Below are positions 45,619 to 53,768 of a stretch of DNA of 64,000 bases, one piece after another. Source of the DNA: Streptomyces rhizosphaerihabitans (GTDB lineage Bacteria > Actinomycetota > Actinomycetes > Streptomycetales > Streptomycetaceae); the NCBI RefSeq assembly GCF_025399795.1, contig NZ_JAODTZ010000003.1, positions 1 through 64,000 on the forward strand, written 5' to 3'. Below the pieces are notes generated by a model. The model saw only the letters and a program-made list of their open reading frames with translations. It ran no database searches and was not told the DNA's origin. Each line of letters starts with the position of its first letter. Position 1 is the first letter of the stretch. A program made the position numbers and the translations under genes.

Positions 45619-47061
45619 GTGACGGCGACACCTTCGCAGCCGTATTCGCCGTTTGCGCGACGCGCGCGGCCTGCACACCCTCTTGCCCCTGGGCGAGGCC
45701 CCTCGCCGGAGCGGCCGGCGCCGCCGGAGCACCGGCCTCGTTCGTACGTCGCCCGTGACGTGCTCACGCTCGTCGCATTGCCCCTGCTCGCCGCCCTCGC
45801 GCTGCCCGCGGCCTTCGCGGGAGGCGGCACCCGGCGCTGGTTCGGCGGACGGGCCGAGGGCCAGCGGGCCGAGGCGCAGGCCGCCAAGGACGCAGCGGCG
45901 GAGGCGTTCTACGAACTCGACACCGCCCAGCGCGACCTGCGGATCTCGATCGAGACCATCACGGCCGTGGACGACTCCCCGGCCGCCCGGCGGGTGGTCT
46001 CCGACTTCGAGGCGCTGGGGCGGCGGATCGACGAGGCCAGCCAGAAGTACATCACCGCCGTCGACGCCCACGATCTGGACCGGGACGAGCTGGAGGCGTC
46101 GGTCGCGGCGCGGGCCCGTGGCGAACTCGTCGCCGCGAAGGACGAACTGGACCGCGCGAAGGCCGATCTGGACCGGTTCGAGCAGAGTCTCGGGCCGCTG
46201 CTCGGCAAGGCCGAGACGCAGCTCGCCCGGCTGGCTCCGGCTGTCGAGCGCGCCCGGCAGACGCTGCTCGCCGCCTCGAACGCCCTCGATTCCGTACGAC
46301 AGTCGGGGCTGAGGGCCGACGATCTCGCCGCCCGGCTCGCCACTCTCGGCCCCGAGCTGACCAAGCTCAACCAGGGCGCCGGGCAGCACGGCGTGCCCGA
46401 GACCCTGGAGCGTGCCGAGCGGGTTTCGCGGGAGGCCGCGGCGGTGCGCTCGGAGGCGGAGGGGCTGCCGGAGCGGGCCGCCGAGATCGACCACCGGCTC
46501 GTTTCGCTGCGGACCCGCGCGCAGGCGCTGACGACCCGCTCGGGGCAGGTGGAGCCCGTGCTGAGCGAGTTGCGTCGGCGGTTCTCCGCGGCGTGCTGGC
46601 AGGACCTCCAGCATGTGCCGGAGCAGGCCGCGGAGAACGTGCGGCAGGCCGAGGCGAAGCTGAAGGAGGCGCGGGCCGCGCGCGAGGCGCAGCGCTGGCC
46701 GGACGCGACCTCGCTGCTGGCGACGGTGCGCGCGCTGCTGAACGGCACCGACGAGGCCGTGTCGGCGGCCGGTGACCGGCTGCGGCGGCTGAACGCCGTG
46801 CAGAAGGACCCCCAGCAGGAGATCGACCGCACCCGGTTCGCGATCCGGGACGCGCAGCGGCTGGCCATGGCGGGCCGCACCACCCCCGACCCCCGGCAGG
46901 CCGGTCCGCTCGACGACTCGGTCGCCCGGCTCGACCGGGCCGTCGCCACACTGGAGGGCCGGCACCCCGACTACTGGCACTTCCTGACCGAGACGGAGGC
47001 GGTGCGCCAGACGGTGGCGGGCGTGGTCGCGCAGATCCGCGAGCAGCGCGGCGGCGGCTGA
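45619..47061 (+). CDS. coiled-coil membrane protein, unknown
   Basis: 480 residues. After a Pro-rich N-terminus comes one membrane helix (VLTLVALPLLAALALPAAFAGG), then about 370 residues of charged, heptad-like helix (RAEAQAAKDAAAEAFYELDTAQRDL ... ERAERVSREAAAVRSEAEGL) and a final YWHFLTETEAVRQTVAGVVAQI. It may be a TPM-like or cell-division accessory protein, but no family is clear. Start: GTG 45619 (GGGAGAGGG upstream) or ATG 45598. It begins 75 bp after the lipoprotein, so the two may be cotranscribed. Confidence 0.62.
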   Translation: MTATPSQPYSPFARRARPAHPLAPGRGPSPERPAPPEHRPRSYVARDVLTLVALPLLAALALPAAFAGGGTRRWFGGRAEGQRAEAQAAKDAAAEAFYELDTAQRDLRISIETITAVDDSPAARRVVSDFEALGRRIDEASQKYITAVDAHDLDRDELEASVAARARGELVAAKDELDRAKADLDRFEQSLGPLLGKAETQLARLAPAVERARQTLLAASNALDSVRQSGLRADDLAARLATLGPELTKLNQGAGQHGVPETLERAERVSREAAAVRSEAEGLPERAAEIDHRLVSLRTRAQALTTRSGQVEPVLSELRRRFSAACWQDLQHVPEQAAENVRQAEAKLKEARAAREAQRWPDATSLLATVRALLNGTDEAVSAAGDRLRRLNAVQKDPQQEIDRTRFAIRDAQRLAMAGRTTPDPRQAGPLDDSVARLDRAVATLEGRHPDYWHFLTETEAVRQTVAGVVAQIREQRGGG

Positions 47062-47147
47062 GGGCGGCGGGGAAGGCCCCGGGCGAGGAAGGCTGCCTCC
47101 CGGCGGCAGTCGGTGGGCGATGGGCATGCCCCGGCGGCCGTCGCGGA

Positions 47148-47203
47148 CCCCGGCAGCGGCCCTGCGGCGCGCGCATCCGTCGCGTCGCAGGGCCGTGCCG
47201 GGG
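47148..47203. terminator. long convergent hairpin
   Basis: CCCCGGCA...GCGGCCCTGCG (47148-47166) pairs with CGCAGGGCC...GTGCCGGGG (47186-47203). It lies between the coiled-coil gene (+) and the amidase-like gene (-). Confidence 0.65.
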
Positions 47204-47209
47204 CACTGA

Positions 47210-48340
47210 TCAGGTGCGGTACGCGTAGTACGCCGCGTTCGGGTACGACGCTATGAGGCTGGACACCGACCGCCGGTAGGTGTCGATGTCGTGGTAGGTC
47301 ACGTACGGCACCCCACTGGCGCTCCGGTACGACGTGATCATGGAGTGGTCCTTGGACCCGTCCTTGTCGAAGTCCATCTGCATGACGTCACCGACGTCCA
47401 TCTGGTAGACGTTCGCCAGGGGCGTGGAGCGTCGGGCGGTCTGGGTGAACCAGGACAACTCGTTGACGCCGACCCAGGTGTCGGTCTGGGTGGTCGCGCC
47501 GTAGTTCCAGGTGCCGTAGTCCTCGTCGGAGCTGGTGACCGGCGCCCAGCCGCCTGCCTTCAGGGACTGGCTGACGTAGTTGGTGCAGTCGCCGCCGACG
47601 GAGTTGAAGCTGCGGTAGGCGGGGTTGTAGTTCTTCCAGTACGTCTCGGCGTACGTCGCCATGGCCGCGTAGTCGTACGGGCCGCCGGTGAGCGTCTTGG
47701 CGTTGGCGGGCGCGGGGTACGTGGTCGCTGCCCGGGGGGCGTCGACAGCGGCCATCGTGGTCCTGCGGGGTGTCGTCGTGACGGGCTCGTTGACCTGCCG
47801 GGGACCCTTGTCCGTCGACCGCTCGCCCGTCAGCTTCCAGGTGCCGTCCGGCCGGGCGGCGAAGGTCAGTACGTGGTGGGCGCGAAAGCCCGTGGTGGCG
47901 GGCTCGTCGCCGCGGATCCTCCGGTAGGTGAGGGTGGTGGTCTCGGTGACCCAGGCGGTGGCCCGCTGTCCCGTCACACGGGTTCTGTTCACGGCGACCC
48001 GGGTGTCGGCGGCGCTGTAGGCCTCGCCGAGGGCCGCGAGGCGGGACCGGGTGCCATGCAGCGAGGAGACCGCGGTGTTCTCGGTGTGGACGAGGGCGTC
48101 GGCCACCCGTATGCCCGCCGTGGTCGCCTTCAGGGCCGTACGGGCCGTCGGGGCCCGGTCCAGCAGGGCGGCCGTGCGGTCGGTGAACACGGCGTCGGCC
48201 ACGCGGCCGAAGGCGTCGGCCGTCGACGCGGTCACCCGGGGAGCGGGGGCCGCCGCGTGGGCGGCGGACAGGGGCAGCAGGAGGGCTGAGAGGGTGATCG
48301 CCCCCACGGTCGAGCAACTGCGGCTTAAGTTCTTCGCCAT
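47210..48340 (-). CDS. secreted amidase-domain (Amidase_6) protein
   Basis: 376 residues. Sec signal (STVGAITLSALLLPLSAAHA). The C-terminal ~155 residues match the Amidase_6 domain: ATYAETYWKNYNPAYRSFNSVGGDCTNYVSQSLKAGG (catalytic Cys in GDCTNYVSQ), WNYG, VGDVMQMDFDKDGSKDHSMITSY (catalytic His in DHSMI) and a final AYRT. The middle is a Thr-rich domain typical of these Streptomyces proteins. Probably hydrolyses a wall-linked amide; substrate unknown. Start: ATG 48340 with AAGGAG upstream. Confidence 0.78.
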   Translation of the reverse strand: MAKNLSRSCSTVGAITLSALLLPLSAAHAAAPAPRVTASTADAFGRVADAVFTDRTAALLDRAPTARTALKATTAGIRVADALVHTENTAVSSLHGTRSRLAALGEAYSAADTRVAVNRTRVTGQRATAWVTETTTLTYRRIRGDEPATTGFRAHHVLTFAARPDGTWKLTGERSTDKGPRQVNEPVTTTPRRTTMAAVDAPRAATTYPAPANAKTLTGGPYDYAAMATYAETYWKNYNPAYRSFNSVGGDCTNYVSQSLKAGGWAPVTSSDEDYGTWNYGATTQTDTWVGVNELSWFTQTARRSTPLANVYQMDVGDVMQMDFDKDGSKDHSMITSYRSASGVPYVTYHDIDTYRRSVSSLIASYPNAAYYAYRT

Positions 48341-48515
48341 CACTGATGATTCTCCTTGATCCCCGGTCGGACTCCAGGGAAGGGAATCTTTACATGTCCC
48401 ACTCAACTGTGCCGAATCCGGGGGGAGTTCGCATCGGGTACAACCAAGTCCCTTATGTCGGAGGTAAGTTGATGTTCAATGCATTGCCGGGGCGCCGCCG
48501 ACCCTATGGCCGGCA

Positions 48516-49814
48516 CTACTTCACCACGGTCGACCAGTCCGGCGACTGGGCGGGGTCCAGGCTGCGCAGGCGTTCCAGGGTCTCGGGCTTCTGCACGTCG
48601 AGCCAGTTGGTCAGCTCTTGGAAGGACACACAGCGAACGCCCTTCTTCGTGCACACGTTCTTGATGACCTGGTCGATGGCCTTCATGTAGATGCCGCCGT
48701 TCCAGTCCTCGAAGTGGTTGCCGATGAACAGCGGTGCCCGGCTGCCGTAGTAGACGCGGTTGAAACCGGCCTCGTAGGACTTGACGGTCTCCTGTTCCCA
48801 CTGCGGGTACTGGGCCGGGTCTCCCTCGGTCTCACCGTCGGACTGGTTGTAGAGGAAGTTGAAGTCCATGGACAGGCCTTGGTACTTGCCGTTCTCGTAG
48901 GGGAGCATCTGGAGCGGGAAGTCCCACACGCCCTCCTTCTTCTTGGGCCATATCTGGAAGTCGCCCGCGGAGCTGGCGTCGTAGCGCCAGTTGTACTTCT
49001 TGGCCGTGGCCTTCATGGCCTTGAGCAGGTTCTTCTGGCCTTCGAGGCAGGGTGCGCGCCCGCCGCTGATGGCGCGGGCCGGGTCGAAGGGCAGCGGCGC
49101 CAGGTCGGTGTAACCGGTGTTGGTCTTCCACTTCTCCAGGAAGGAGAAGAACTGGTTGATCTCGCTCTCCCACTCCGTCACGCTCCACTCCCCGCCGCCC
49201 TTGTCGCCGCAGAAGTGGCCGTTGAAGTGGGTGCCGATCTCGTTGCCCTGCTTCCACGCCTTGCCGAGCTCCTCCAGCGTGGCGCGCAGGTGCTCGTCGG
49301 TGGCGTAGCTGATGGCCGCCGAGCCCGGCGAGTGCATCGGCGGTTCGTAGAGCGTCTTCTTGTCCTTGGGCAGCAGGTAGATGCCGGTCAGGAAGAACGT
49401 CATGTGGGCGTTGTACTGCTGGGCCAGCTCCTGGTAGTGCGAGAAGAGCTGGTCGTCGCCCTGGAGGGCACCGTCCCAGGAGAAGACGACGAACTGGGGC
49501 GGCTTCTCACCGGGCTTGAGCGGTACAGCCTTCAACTCGCCCTTCTGCGGGCCGGTGTAGGACGTGGAGCCGTCGCCCAGCACATGGGTCTTCCCGTCCC
49601 ACACCGGTTCCTTCTTCGCCTTGGCGGCGTCGGAACCGTGCGCGCGGGCGGACGCGGCCGGTGTGGTGTGGTCCGTGTTCAGGGCCAGGTAGGTGGCGGC
49701 CACGGACGTGACGACGAGGAAGGCCGTCATGGCCGCGAAGCTCTGGCGTGCGGAGGTGGCGGCAGAACCGGGATCGGGCTCACGGCGACGGCGCCGGCTG
49801 TGCTTCGAGTTCAT
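48516..49814 (-). CDS. secreted polysaccharide deacetylase-like protein
   Basis: 432 residues. One N-terminal membrane/signal segment (FAAMTAFLVVTSVAATYLAL), then a NodB-like fold: FVVFSWDGAL (divergent metal-binding Asp motif), AHMTFFLTGIYLL, GNEIGTHFNGHFCG (H-x3-H metal motif), FDPARAISGGRAPCLEG (active-site Arg region) and QMLPYENGKYQGLSMDFNFLYNQ. Metal-dependent N-deacetylase of an envelope glycan is the inferred role; the first motif is atypical. Start: ATG 49814 (or GTG 49823). It follows a PBP gene by about 90 bp on the same strand. Confidence 0.75.
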   Translation of the reverse strand: MNSKHSRRRRREPDPGSAATSARQSFAAMTAFLVVTSVAATYLALNTDHTTPAASARAHGSDAAKAKKEPVWDGKTHVLGDGSTSYTGPQKGELKAVPLKPGEKPPQFVVFSWDGALQGDDQLFSHYQELAQQYNAHMTFFLTGIYLLPKDKKTLYEPPMHSPGSAAISYATDEHLRATLEELGKAWKQGNEIGTHFNGHFCGDKGGGEWSVTEWESEINQFFSFLEKWKTNTGYTDLAPLPFDPARAISGGRAPCLEGQKNLLKAMKATAKKYNWRYDASSAGDFQIWPKKKEGVWDFPLQMLPYENGKYQGLSMDFNFLYNQSDGETEGDPAQYPQWEQETVKSYEAGFNRVYYGSRAPLFIGNHFEDWNGGIYMKAIDQVIKNVCTKKGVRCVSFQELTNWLDVQKPETLERLRSLDPAQSPDWSTVVK

Positions 49815-49907
49815 ACGGGGCACATTCTGCGAGGGGGGTGGAAGGAGCGTGGCGCGGCCACCGGGTGGCCGTCGGCGGGGGCCGGACCGGTCGGTCGGCC
49901 GACGGGG

Positions 49908-51941
49908 TCAGCGAAGCGGGCTCATGGCACCGGACCAGATGCCGTACGGCACGTCGGCGAGGGGTGCGCCGGCGATCCCCTTGAGCGGCAGGGGTTCGAG
50001 GCTCTTGGACAAATCGATGCGGTACAGGACCACCGCCGTCGACACGGAACGGTTCGAGCCCACGTACCAGGCGGCCTTGTCGTCCAGCGTGGCGCCCCGC
50101 TTTCCGGCCACCTGCGCCGAGAGGGGGGCCGCGCCGGGGTGACCGGTGCGGAAGGAGTCCGAGAGCGCCTCGGTGACCTGGCGGGCCACCTCCGCGCGCA
50201 TCGCGCGATGGGGTGCGGGCATGTCCAGCCTGACGCTGGCGCCGTTGCGGGTGATGCGGTGCACGGAGTACGGCGCGATGTGCGTTCCACCGGCGGCGAA
50301 GGTGGCGTAGGCGCTGGCCATGCGGATCGCGCTGGGCGTGGAGGTGCCGAGGGACAGTCCGGGCACCTGCGGCCCGATGCTGGAGGACAGCAGACCCGAC
50401 GCCTCGGCGGTCTCGCGCACCTTGTCCAGACCGGCGTCCATGCCGAGCTGCATGAACGGTGTGTTCACGTTCGCCGCGAGCGCCGAACGCAGCGTGATCC
50501 GGCCGTAGTTCTTGTTGCCCTCGTTGTGGGCGGCGACCTTCTTGCCGCCGCGGTCCCAGTAGGGGCCTTCGGGCGTGCTGACCGGGACGCCGTCGTCGCC
50601 GTTGTAGAGGGAGTCGGGGGTGACCGGTGTGACCGCGCCTTCGCGGGTCTTGCGGACGCCGTTCTCCAGGGCGGCGGCGTAGACGAACGGCAGGAAGGCC
50701 GAACCGGCCGGGACGGTGGTGGCGTTGGACTCGTTGTAGCCCTGTTCACGGTGGTCGGGACCGCCGTAGACGGCGAGGACCCGACCATCGGCGGCGATCG
50801 AGGCGGCACCGTAGTGGGCCGCCTTCGCGTCCCCCGGGTGCTCCTTCTTCGCCTGTTTGCGGGCCTTGGCCACGACGTCGGTGAGCGCGGTCTCCCGCTT
50901 GCGGTCGAAGGTCGTGTAGATCTGGTAGCCGCCGAGGTCGAAGTCCCGGTCCGAGATGTGCCCGGACTTCTTGGCGTACTGGGTCGCCAGCTCGACCAGG
51001 TAGTCGCTCTGCTTCCCGGTGTCGTAGGACCCGGTCTGCTTGATCGGCTCGGGGAACTTCTTGTACGTGTCCCGCTCGGCCTGCGACAGTTTGCCGTACT
51101 CGACCATGCGGTCGAGGATCCAGGACCAACGCTCCACGGCCCGCTGGTGGTTGGCCTTGCTCAGGGTGGGGTCGTAGAGGCCCGCGCCCTTGAGGAGCGC
51201 GGCGAGGAAGGCGCCCTCGCTGGCGTTGAGGCGGCTCACGTCCTTGCCGTAGTAGGCCTGCGAGGCCCGCTGGAGGCCGTAGGTGCCGCGCCCGAACCAG
51301 CTGGTGTTGAGATAGCCCTCGAGGATCTTGTCCTTGCTCATCTTGTTGTCGAGCTTGAGGGCGATCATGGCCTCGGTGAACTTGCGGGTCACCGAACGGT
51401 TCTGGGTCAGGTAGACGTTCTTGACGTACTGCTGGGTGATGGTGGAGCCGCCCTGGGTGTCTCCCTGGCCGACCGTGCGCACCAGGGCGCGGGCCAGGCC
51501 CTTGGCGGAGATGCCGGGGTCGGTGTAGAAGCTCTCGTTCTCCGCCGCGAGGACCGCCGAGCGCACGTCCTCGGGTATGTCCTTCAGCGGCATGGCCTGG
51601 CGCCGCACCCAGCCGGTACGGGCCATCGGCGTGCCGTCCGACCAGAAGTAGACGTTGTCCTGCTGGGTGGCATATGTGTTCAGGTTCTGGGGTATGTCCG
51701 TTGCGGCGTAAGCAATGACGAGCAGCGAGCCGCTCAGTCCGATGGAGAGCGCGACGGCGCCGAGCCACTGCCGCCAGGACGGCATCCAGCGTCGCCAACC
51801 GGCCCGACCGGGGCGCGGATAGGCGGGTCTGAGGCGACGGGCGAGCGGCACGAGGCGTGCGGCCAGTCCGGACAGCGGGGTGGGCTGCGAGGGCTTGCGG
51901 CGACTGCCGCGACCGCGCTGCGGTCCGGTTGGGCTAGCCAC
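49908..51941 (-). CDS. class A PBP with degenerate transpeptidase motifs
   Basis: 677 residues. N-terminal cytoplasmic region, one membrane helix (WLGAVALSIGLSGSLLVIAYA), a GT51 glycosyltransferase domain (AENESFYTDPG with the catalytic Glu, GGSTITQQYVKN, ILEGYLNTSWFGRG), then a transpeptidase-like domain. All three transpeptidase motifs are altered: SxxK is SAFL (about 414-417, Lys replaced by Leu), SxN is NVN (about 491-493), and KTG is KRG (about 614-616). GT51 itself looks intact, although the usual Asp is Asn (AEN for AED). Likely glycan polymerase only. Start: GTG 51941 with AGGGG upstream. Neighbour of a deacetylase gene. Confidence 0.85.
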   Translation of the reverse strand: MASPTGPQRGRGSRRKPSQPTPLSGLAARLVPLARRLRPAYPRPGRAGWRRWMPSWRQWLGAVALSIGLSGSLLVIAYAATDIPQNLNTYATQQDNVYFWSDGTPMARTGWVRRQAMPLKDIPEDVRSAVLAAENESFYTDPGISAKGLARALVRTVGQGDTQGGSTITQQYVKNVYLTQNRSVTRKFTEAMIALKLDNKMSKDKILEGYLNTSWFGRGTYGLQRASQAYYGKDVSRLNASEGAFLAALLKGAGLYDPTLSKANHQRAVERWSWILDRMVEYGKLSQAERDTYKKFPEPIKQTGSYDTGKQSDYLVELATQYAKKSGHISDRDFDLGGYQIYTTFDRKRETALTDVVAKARKQAKKEHPGDAKAAHYGAASIAADGRVLAVYGGPDHREQGYNESNATTVPAGSAFLPFVYAAALENGVRKTREGAVTPVTPDSLYNGDDGVPVSTPEGPYWDRGGKKVAAHNEGNKNYGRITLRSALAANVNTPFMQLGMDAGLDKVRETAEASGLLSSSIGPQVPGLSLGTSTPSAIRMASAYATFAAGGTHIAPYSVHRITRNGASVRLDMPAPHRAMRAEVARQVTEALSDSFRTGHPGAAPLSAQVAGKRGATLDDKAAWYVGSNRSVSTAVVLYRIDLSKSLEPLPLKGIAGAPLADVPYGIWSGAMSPLR

Positions 51942-52308
51942 AGCGCACCCCTGCTCCCGGGCGGCCCAAAGACAGGGGATTCGGAGCATCGTTGCGATGC
52001 CATGTCCTGGTCACGACTGCGTCTCCCTCCGCACTTCGGAATTGCGCGCGCGGGTAGTTGCAGCGGCCGCTTTCGCGGCTGCGAGCCCCCCTCCCCGACC
52101 TTGCGGCTCGTCGCGGCCCTATTAAATTATCAGCGACCAATGCGATCCCTTCGATCGGCAACGAGACAAAAAAGCTCAAGGGGCAACGGAGTTCACCGGT
52201 TTCCCCCTTCGACCGGCCCTCACTCGCGCCCCGGGGACCTCGATCCGCCACGCCAGCCGAGGTCGCAGAGCCCTACGGACGACGGCTCGTTCCGGCTAAC
52301 CTGTGCGC
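51942..52308. other. divergent intergenic region
   Basis: 367 bp between the PBP and FmdB-like genes. An A/T-rich stretch at 52120-52180 is the only compositional feature; no site recognised. Confidence 0.4.
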
Positions 52309-52536
52309 ATGCCTCGCTACGAGTACCGCTGCCGGACCTGCGGCGACACCTTTGAACTGAGCCGCCCCATGGCCGAATCCGCCGCTCCTGCCGCCTGCCC
52401 GGCAGGGCACGACGACACCGTCAAACTACTGTCGACGGTCGCTGTCGCCAGGGGTGGTTCGGCGTCCGCGCCGGCGCCCGCACCGCGTTCGAACGGCGGA
52501 GGAGGCGGGTGCTGCGGCGGCGGCTGCTGCGGCTGA
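52309..52536 (+). CDS. FmdB-family zinc ribbon protein
   Basis: 75 residues. The FmdB signature PRYEYRCRTCGDTFE (first Cys pair) is complete, but the second zinc pair of the family is only partly preserved (ACPAGH). The C-terminal half is low-complexity with a Gly/Cys run (GGGGGCCGGGCCG) that could bind metal. Common in Streptomyces; regulatory or metal role unknown. Start: ATG 52309; GTG 52303 is possible. Confidence 0.82.
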   Translation: MPRYEYRCRTCGDTFELSRPMAESAAPAACPAGHDDTVKLLSTVAVARGGSASAPAPAPRSNGGGGGCCGGGCCG

Positions 52537-52940
52537 TCCCGGGGGAATTTCTTACCAACTCTTCAGTCCCGCCCGAATCCGCTCCGGCGTGTCGCGGCGG
52601 AACGGCCCCGATCATCCCCAACAGGACGATACCGGGAGCAAGTTCGGCATATCCCTCAGTTCATGCCGATCCGGTCGCATCACGGGCGGAGCGGATCATG
52701 ACCGCTGAATACGACGGGGCTGGGAGCGAGTTCGACACCCCGACTACCCCGCCCGCCCCGCCCGGAAGCTGACGTTTTGCGGACCGGCACCCGCACGCCC
52801 CATCGCGACAAGGCGAAGTCAGGTTCGGGCGCGCCAGGTTCGGGGCACGCCCGGTCCGGTCCCGCGCCGGGGGTTCCAGGGGCGGAACGCCCCCGGACGC
52901 ACCCGCCACCACGGGACCGGAACCTGGTTCCGCGTGTCCC
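52537..52940. other. intergenic, no gene seen
   Basis: 404 bp between convergent genes. Repetitive CGGTCCCG-like G/C-rich stretches near 52850-52960; no hairpin that I could define exactly. Confidence 0.4.
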
Positions 52941-53768
52941 TCAGGCCGGTCCCGACCCGGCGCAGGCGCCCACGAACTCGCGCAGGATCCGCTCCCCCGC
53001 CGCGACACCCCGCTCCGGCAGCGCGGTGATCGCCGGTGCCGTCCAGTCGGCCTCGGCGAGTTCACCGTGGCCCGGACGCCAGCCGCGGTCGGCTGCGAGC
53101 AGCAGGTCGGCGTCGAGCAGCGAGTCCCCGGCGGCGAGGGTGAGGACGGCTCCGGTACGGCGGGCGACCTCGCGTACGGCCGCGCTCTTGGTGAGCGGCT
53201 TCGGCACGGCGTAGATCTTGCGGCCCTGCAGCGAGACCGTCCAGCCGCGGTTCTCCGCCCACACGGCCAGGTCCTTCACCCACTGCTCGGGGAGCAGTTC
53301 ACGCTCCACCACGAGATAGGCGAACAGGTCCTCGGCGACCCGGTGCTTGCGCACCCAGACCGGGTCCGCGGTGGCCTCCAGGTGCTCGCGCACCTCGTCG
53401 AGCGGCGCGCACTCGGACGCGAGGCGCTCCTTCACGACCGTGTGCCAGTCGAGGTCGGAGACACCGTCGACGAGCAGATGTCCGCCGTTGGCGCAGATCG
53501 CGTACTCCGGCGCCGGACCGGGCAGGTTGATGCGCTGGTACTGCTTGCGGGTGCGGGTCGTGGTCGGCACGAAGTGCGCGAGGTCACCGAGTTCGGTGAG
53601 CAGTGCGGCGGCCGTCTCCGTCATGAAGGAGAGCGGTCTGCTCTCGTGCACCTCGACGCAGAGCAGCCGGGGCGCGCGGGCGTCCGGCATGGTGAGGGCG
53701 AGCGCGGCGGAGGAGTAGATGAGCGTGCGGTCGAGGTCGCTGGCGACGAGCACCTTGGGCGCGGACAT
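52941..53768 (-). CDS. HAD hydrolase of the Ter biosynthetic module
   Basis: 275 residues. HAD motif I SDLDRTLIYSS (Asp nucleophile), motif II region in FVPTTTRTRKQYQRI, Lys in KPLTKSAAVREVA and motif IV AAGDSLLDADLLLAA. The cap type resembles Cof/sucrose-phosphatase-like enzymes. In Ter gene neighbourhoods such HADs are grouped with PRTase and lyase genes that are thought to make a nucleoside-like metabolite (Anantharaman, Iyer and Aravind). The last gene of the operon, its start overlapping the PRTase gene's end by 1 bp. Confidence 0.8.
   Translation of the reverse strand: MSAPKVLVASDLDRTLIYSSAALALTMPDARAPRLLCVEVHESRPLSFMTETAAALLTELGDLAHFVPTTTRTRKQYQRINLPGPAPEYAICANGGHLLVDGVSDLDWHTVVKERLASECAPLDEVREHLEATADPVWVRKHRVAEDLFAYLVVERELLPEQWVKDLAVWAENRGWTVSLQGRKIYAVPKPLTKSAAVREVARRTGAVLTLAAGDSLLDADLLLAADRGWRPGHGELAEADWTAPAITALPERGVAAGERILREFVGACAGSGPA

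Noticed and set aside
48618-52355. A 1245-codon open frame on the plus strand
   Set aside because: It runs antisense across the deacetylase and PBP genes, both with clear motifs; its Val/Gly/Arg-rich translation is the usual mirror of high-GC codon bias.
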